Positions 5,994 to 6,684 of a stretch of 6,684 nt of DNA are shown here, one piece after another (position 1 is the stretch's first letter; the number at the start of each line of letters is the position of its first letter). Both the position numbers and the translations under genes were made by a program. The DNA comes from CAYVKY01 sp964452115 (GTDB lineage Bacteria > Bacteroidota > Ignavibacteria > Tepidaquicellales > Tepidaquicellaceae): the NCBI GenBank assembly GCA_964452115.1, contig CAYVKY010000125.1:1-6684 (forward strand), read 5' to 3'. The notes beneath the pieces are model-generated. The model had not been told where the DNA came from. It was given only the letters and a program-made list of their open reading frames with translations, and did no database searches.

Positions 5994-6538
5994 TTCAGAG
6001 ATGGATTTTCTGGATACATCGAAATCAGTTTATATTTTTTTCCCATATCATTCAGAGTCTTTGACCATAAATCTTTTACATCGGTATCGAAAATATAGCG
6101 CTCCAAACCTTTGCTGATGAACCAACTGTCGTGCTCAATTTCATTTATCAGCTGACCTTCACTCCACCCCGCATATCCGAGAAAAAATTTAATATCATCC
6201 AGATTAAGCAGTTTGATTTCCGCAAGGTCGTTCAGTTTATCTGCATCGCAGCCGTAATAAATACCGTCCGAAATTTCGAAGCCGCCGATTTTATCGCCGA
6301 TTCTGTGCAGCACGCTTACAAGTTCGGTTTGCACAGGTCCGCCGAAATACACAGGGGCATCTATCCCCGAAAATGCTTCGACAATATCTTTAAGATTGTA
6401 TTCAAGTTTCTTGTTTATGATTACTCCAACGGAACCGTTTATATCGTGCTCCGTCATAAACACAACCGACCTGCTAAACACTTCCGTCAGAGCCGGAGTC
6501 GAAATTAAAATATCACCCGATTTGACTTTAGTATCCAT
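5990..6538 (-). CDS. YqgE/AlgH family protein (UPF0301/DUF179)
   Basis: The protein has 182 residues, the normal full length for this conserved family of unknown biochemical function. Its blocks appear in order: GDILISTPAL...FSRSVVFMTEH (8-31), GSVGVIINK (35-43), the YFGGPVQ turn (64-70), the family hallmark GYAGWSEGQLINEI (121-134) followed by Trp139, and the C-terminal LW...LNDMGKKY...PENPSLN ending. AlgH was named for an effect on alginate synthesis in Pseudomonas, but no enzyme activity is established and none should be assumed here. There is no signal peptide or membrane segment, so it is probably cytoplasmic. The ATG at 6538 is followed at once by the family's N-terminal strand; no Shine-Dalgarno sequence is visible upstream. 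Its stop codon shares the TTAA at 5990-5993 with the stop of the convergent ABC ATPase gene. The usual partner yqgF/ruvX is not in the window. Confidence 0.95.
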   Translation of the reverse strand: MDTKVKSGDILISTPALTEVFSRSVVFMTEHDINGSVGVIINKKLEYNLKDIVEAFSGIDAPVYFGGPVQTELVSVLHRIGDKIGGFEISDGIYYGCDADKLNDLAEIKLLNLDDIKFFLGYAGWSEGQLINEIEHDSWFISKGLERYIFDTDVKDLWSKTLNDMGKKYKLISMYPENPSLN

Positions 6539-6684
6539 ACATTAATTTAGAAATAAATAACTTATTAGTCTATAGAAAAGTTTCTGATTAATAAAATTTC
6601 CAATGTTCAAAATCCATAGTCCCGGTTTGTGAAAATGCCGATTCTTCATTCTAAATTTATAGATTGATATGTTAAATCACTTTA
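6539..6684. other. AT-rich non-coding stretch upstream of the YqgE gene
   Basis: On the minus strand all three frames meet a stop within the first 12 bases from the right edge, so no gene enters from the right on that strand. On the plus strand the ATGs at 6603 and 6635 end after about ten codons. An ATG at 6669 is open for five codons to the edge (MLNHF) and could be the start of a divergent gene, but that is too short to support. The stretch should carry the promoter of the YqgE gene, though I see no box I would defend. No tRNA-like or strong hairpin structure is visible. Confidence 0.5.

Noticed and set aside
6131..6508. Plus-strand 125-residue open frame antisense to the YqgE gene
   Set aside because: The opposite strand encodes a full-length YqgE with every family motif; this is a shadow frame.
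6669..6684. Possible start of a plus-strand gene at the right edge (MLNHF...)
   Set aside because: Only five codons are visible, too little to support a gene.
1..6684. Search for a defence system, mobile element, CRISPR array or biosynthetic cluster
   Set aside because: The genes are recognisable housekeeping or surface families, with no transposase, integrase, toxin pair, direct-repeat array or linked pathway. The exonuclease/GIY-YIG fusion could suggest defence but its UvrC-like features favour repair.

Overview
The window is compact, AT-rich bacterial DNA that most likely comes from the Bacteroidota/Chlorobiota/Ignavibacteriota group, with Ignavibacteria-type bacteria the best guess. The strongest evidence is the last ~80 residues of the protein at 3481-4929. 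They form a type IX secretion (T9SS) sorting domain of the NFPNPFNPST...GLYR-like class (here ending PSGIYFYK...), which is typical of that lineage. None of the starts has a clear Shine-Dalgarno sequence, which fits the same group. The assignment is inferred from motifs, not from a database search.

Layout: six protein genes fill almost all of the window. Four lie on the minus strand and may form one transcript, read from right to left. They are a secreted PQQ-type sugar dehydrogenase homologue (4929-3481), a DnaQ-like exonuclease fused to a UvrC-like GIY-YIG nuclease (3432-1729), a family 9 glycosyltransferase (1732-686, overlapping the nuclease gene by ATGA), and the start of a putative alpha/beta-hydrolase-like protein that runs off the left edge (630-1). 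A plus-strand OppD/DppD-type ABC transporter ATPase (4974-5993) diverges from the dehydrogenase gene. It converges with a minus-strand YqgE/AlgH gene (6538-5990), and the two stop codons share a TTAA palindrome. The last ~146 bases (6539-6684) hold no supported gene.

How the genes fit together: no single pathway joins them. The dehydrogenase homologue would act outside the cell, the glycosyltransferase in lipopolysaccharide or other surface-glycan assembly, the nuclease in DNA repair, and the ABC ATPase in peptide or nickel-type uptake, although its permeases and binding protein are not in the window. The layout looks like ordinary core-genome packing. I see no RNA gene, mobile element, CRISPR array, phage gene or clear defence system. 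The most notable items are the exonuclease/UvrC-like fusion with a forced TTG start, the double-looking export signal on the dehydrogenase, and the orphan ABC ATPase with an unusual N-terminal insertion.
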